DNA of 64,000 nucleotides, from the NCBI GenBank assembly GCA_947034895.1, contig OX344763.1, forward strand, positions 39,989,025-40,053,024, written 5' to 3'. A model generated the notes under the pieces. The model was not told where the DNA came from. It worked only from the letters and a program-made list of their open reading frames with translations, and searched no databases. Origin of the DNA: Rhytidiadelphus loreus (Eukaryota; Streptophyta; Bryopsida; Hypnales; Hylocomiaceae). Both the position numbers and the translations under genes were made by a program. Positions 62,697-64,000 of the stretch are shown one piece after another (within the stretch, counting starts at the first letter, position 1; each line of letters starts with the position of its first letter).

Positions 62697-63587
62697 GTAC
62701 GATGCTCTTCCTATGTCCTCTTGGATTTGATACACATTGCACCCGGGCCTCTCCCCGTAGACAGCACCCCTCAATCGATTGACTAGTCACGCAGCAATTT
62801 TCTCACTCGAAATTTATTCTTCTTTCAGAATTAGAATAATCCATGTCCAGAATCTCGACGGATTGAACTCTGCTCGCATCTTCAGGGTTTTTCTAGGTTT
62901 AGGCACCTTTCCACCAAATCTCTTCCAGCTTCTACCAGATATCTAGGTACAAGTAGAGATTCGAAACCCGTTAATAGGGAGAAAAATTTCAGAAAAGGAT
63001 CTTCTGTTCGGGCCGTGCAGCAACTCGTTCATTTTCATTTCAGAACGAGTTGCCCGTTTGCTAACATCGTAATCTATCAAAATTAATTAAAGGCTTCTGT
63101 GAACTACCAGCAAGTAATTCTTCAGTACCGGTAATCACACTCCTACTAATCCGCACCTCCGCTCAAGAAATTCCATTAAACCAAAACCAGCAGGCGTGCT
63201 GTTCACTGAACCCCAAAGGACGAAGAACGAACTCAGAAGTTCAACTTTATCAAAAGAGACGGAGCTCCCGTGTGGAAATGGACTCCGTGACAGCCACGGA
63301 GCGAACCGTCGTTCGGAACGATAAGAGACAATCCACTTTCCCTCGGGGACGTACCAATGAGACGCATATTCCGTCTCCGCCATTGGTCAAAGAAGCAGGA
63401 ACAATCCAAATTCCAGAGACTAAAATAAGCAAGATCGTAAAATTTTCAACGCTATTCCGAAATAACTTCAGCAACATCGTGTCAATTTCTGCAAGCAGTG
63501 AACCCGGCAGGCCACAAATCTCCAGGTCGGGGCAGCTGTGGGACCAGGGGCCGCAAATCTCTTTGTCTCCCTGACTTCCCTCCCTCC
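62697..63587 (-). other. CHUP1 5' leader region
   Basis: Between the start codon (62696) and the TATA box lies the 5'UTR, probably with at least one intron. An in-frame TGA upstream of MFVRLG, with only non-ATG codons between, supports the chosen start. Splice sites here could not be fixed. Confidence 0.45.
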
Positions 63588-63595
63588 TTTATATA
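63588..63595 (-). promoter_or_regulatory. Candidate TATA box of CHUP1
   Basis: TATATAAA on the minus strand, followed downstream by GGAGGGAGGG. Transcription would start about 30 bases further on (near 63560), leaving a leader of up to 0.9 kb before splicing. The only support is the consensus match and the position. Confidence 0.5.
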
Positions 63596-63599
63596 TACA

Positions 63600-64000
63600 T
63601 ATGTGGACGCAGGCTCTCACCCTTTCGGTTCTCTTCCACCGAAATTCAAGCGAGCAATGCGCATCGAGATACATAACCTAAACACATCGAAATACATGAT
63701 GAATGTGCGAAATCCTAATAAAGCTACATTAGATATGTTAGCTTGAATCTAGACCTGTTTCGGTTTCAGAGCATCAGTAGCCACAAATTTTCTTACACAT
63801 TGGTACTGGTGCATTTCTTGATACAGTATATGATCGGATAATCGCGTCAACCACTTGACGCAGCGTCGTCCACTGTGGATTGAGAAGTGATGTGAGATCC
63901 GCCGGTAGCTACAGATTAATGAGGAATTTGAGGATAAGTAATTTGCTGCTGGCTGGCTTGTTCAATCTTCGCTATAATTTCTCTTGTTTTCTTGTTTGTC
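63600..64000. other. Upstream flank of CHUP1, nothing else seen
   Basis: No coding exon or repeat terminus was recognised in the last 400 bases. Confidence 0.4.

Noticed and set aside
62697..62774. Upstream in-frame extension of CHUP1
   Set aside because: It would need a TTG start; the MFVRLG start matches the conserved N-terminus of the family.

Overview
This window is nuclear DNA from a land plant. It holds three conserved, intron-bearing plant genes: cobalamin-independent methionine synthase, a plastid-type lipoxygenase and CHUP1, a chloroplast-positioning actin factor found only in plants. They lie in long AT-rich intergenic DNA full of decayed transposons. The genes are visibly GC-rich against the AT-rich background. 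The short introns, the dominance of DNA transposons and the unusual lipoxygenase residues would fit a non-seed plant such as a bryophyte or lycophyte, but that is inference; no marker here fixes the taxon.

Layout. 1-8.8 kb is gene-free repeats: a TIR element at 2011-2593, a ~1 kb dispersed AT-rich repeat, a TATTATAGG-rich foldback and a large inverted-repeat element at ~6.0-7.0 kb. MetE lies at 9620-12607 on + (six coding exons plus a 5'UTR intron). From ~14 to 31 kb is a transposon graveyard. Its backbone is one hAT transposase pseudogene on the minus strand, whose pieces run in order from ~29.4 kb (weak N-terminal end) and 27.1 kb to 16.5 kb (hATC dimerisation end). It is split by a CACTA element (27107-29352, TSD AAT) and by a hAT-type MITE (22345-25728) that itself contains another TIR element (22490-25303, perfect 8-bp TSD AATAAAAT).

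31.9-35.3 kb and 51.3-53.7 kb are two inverted copies of one ~2.4 kb repeat. The first copy carries a 1027-bp LTR-like insertion (33097-34123) whose empty site is kept in the second. Just before the lipoxygenase gene is a near-perfect hairpin MITE (40623-40786, TSD TTA). The lipoxygenase gene (41322-46664, +, ten exons) ends in Val instead of the usual Ile. Downstream are a Stowaway-type MITE (47092-47658), a 3 x 54-bp tandem repeat, an intact hAT-type MITE (50186-50741, perfect 8-bp TSD) and a LINE-like fragment (54080-55400, -). CHUP1 fills 57251-62696 on the minus strand (nine coding exons), with a TATA box near 63.59 kb.

The three genes do not form a functional unit; each is a separate transcription unit. 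The main value of the window is the layered, datable transposon nest and a few unusual residues in the lipoxygenase. I found no new gene system, CRISPR array, tRNA or rRNA. All calls come from reading the sequence by eye and from recalled family knowledge; no database search was run.
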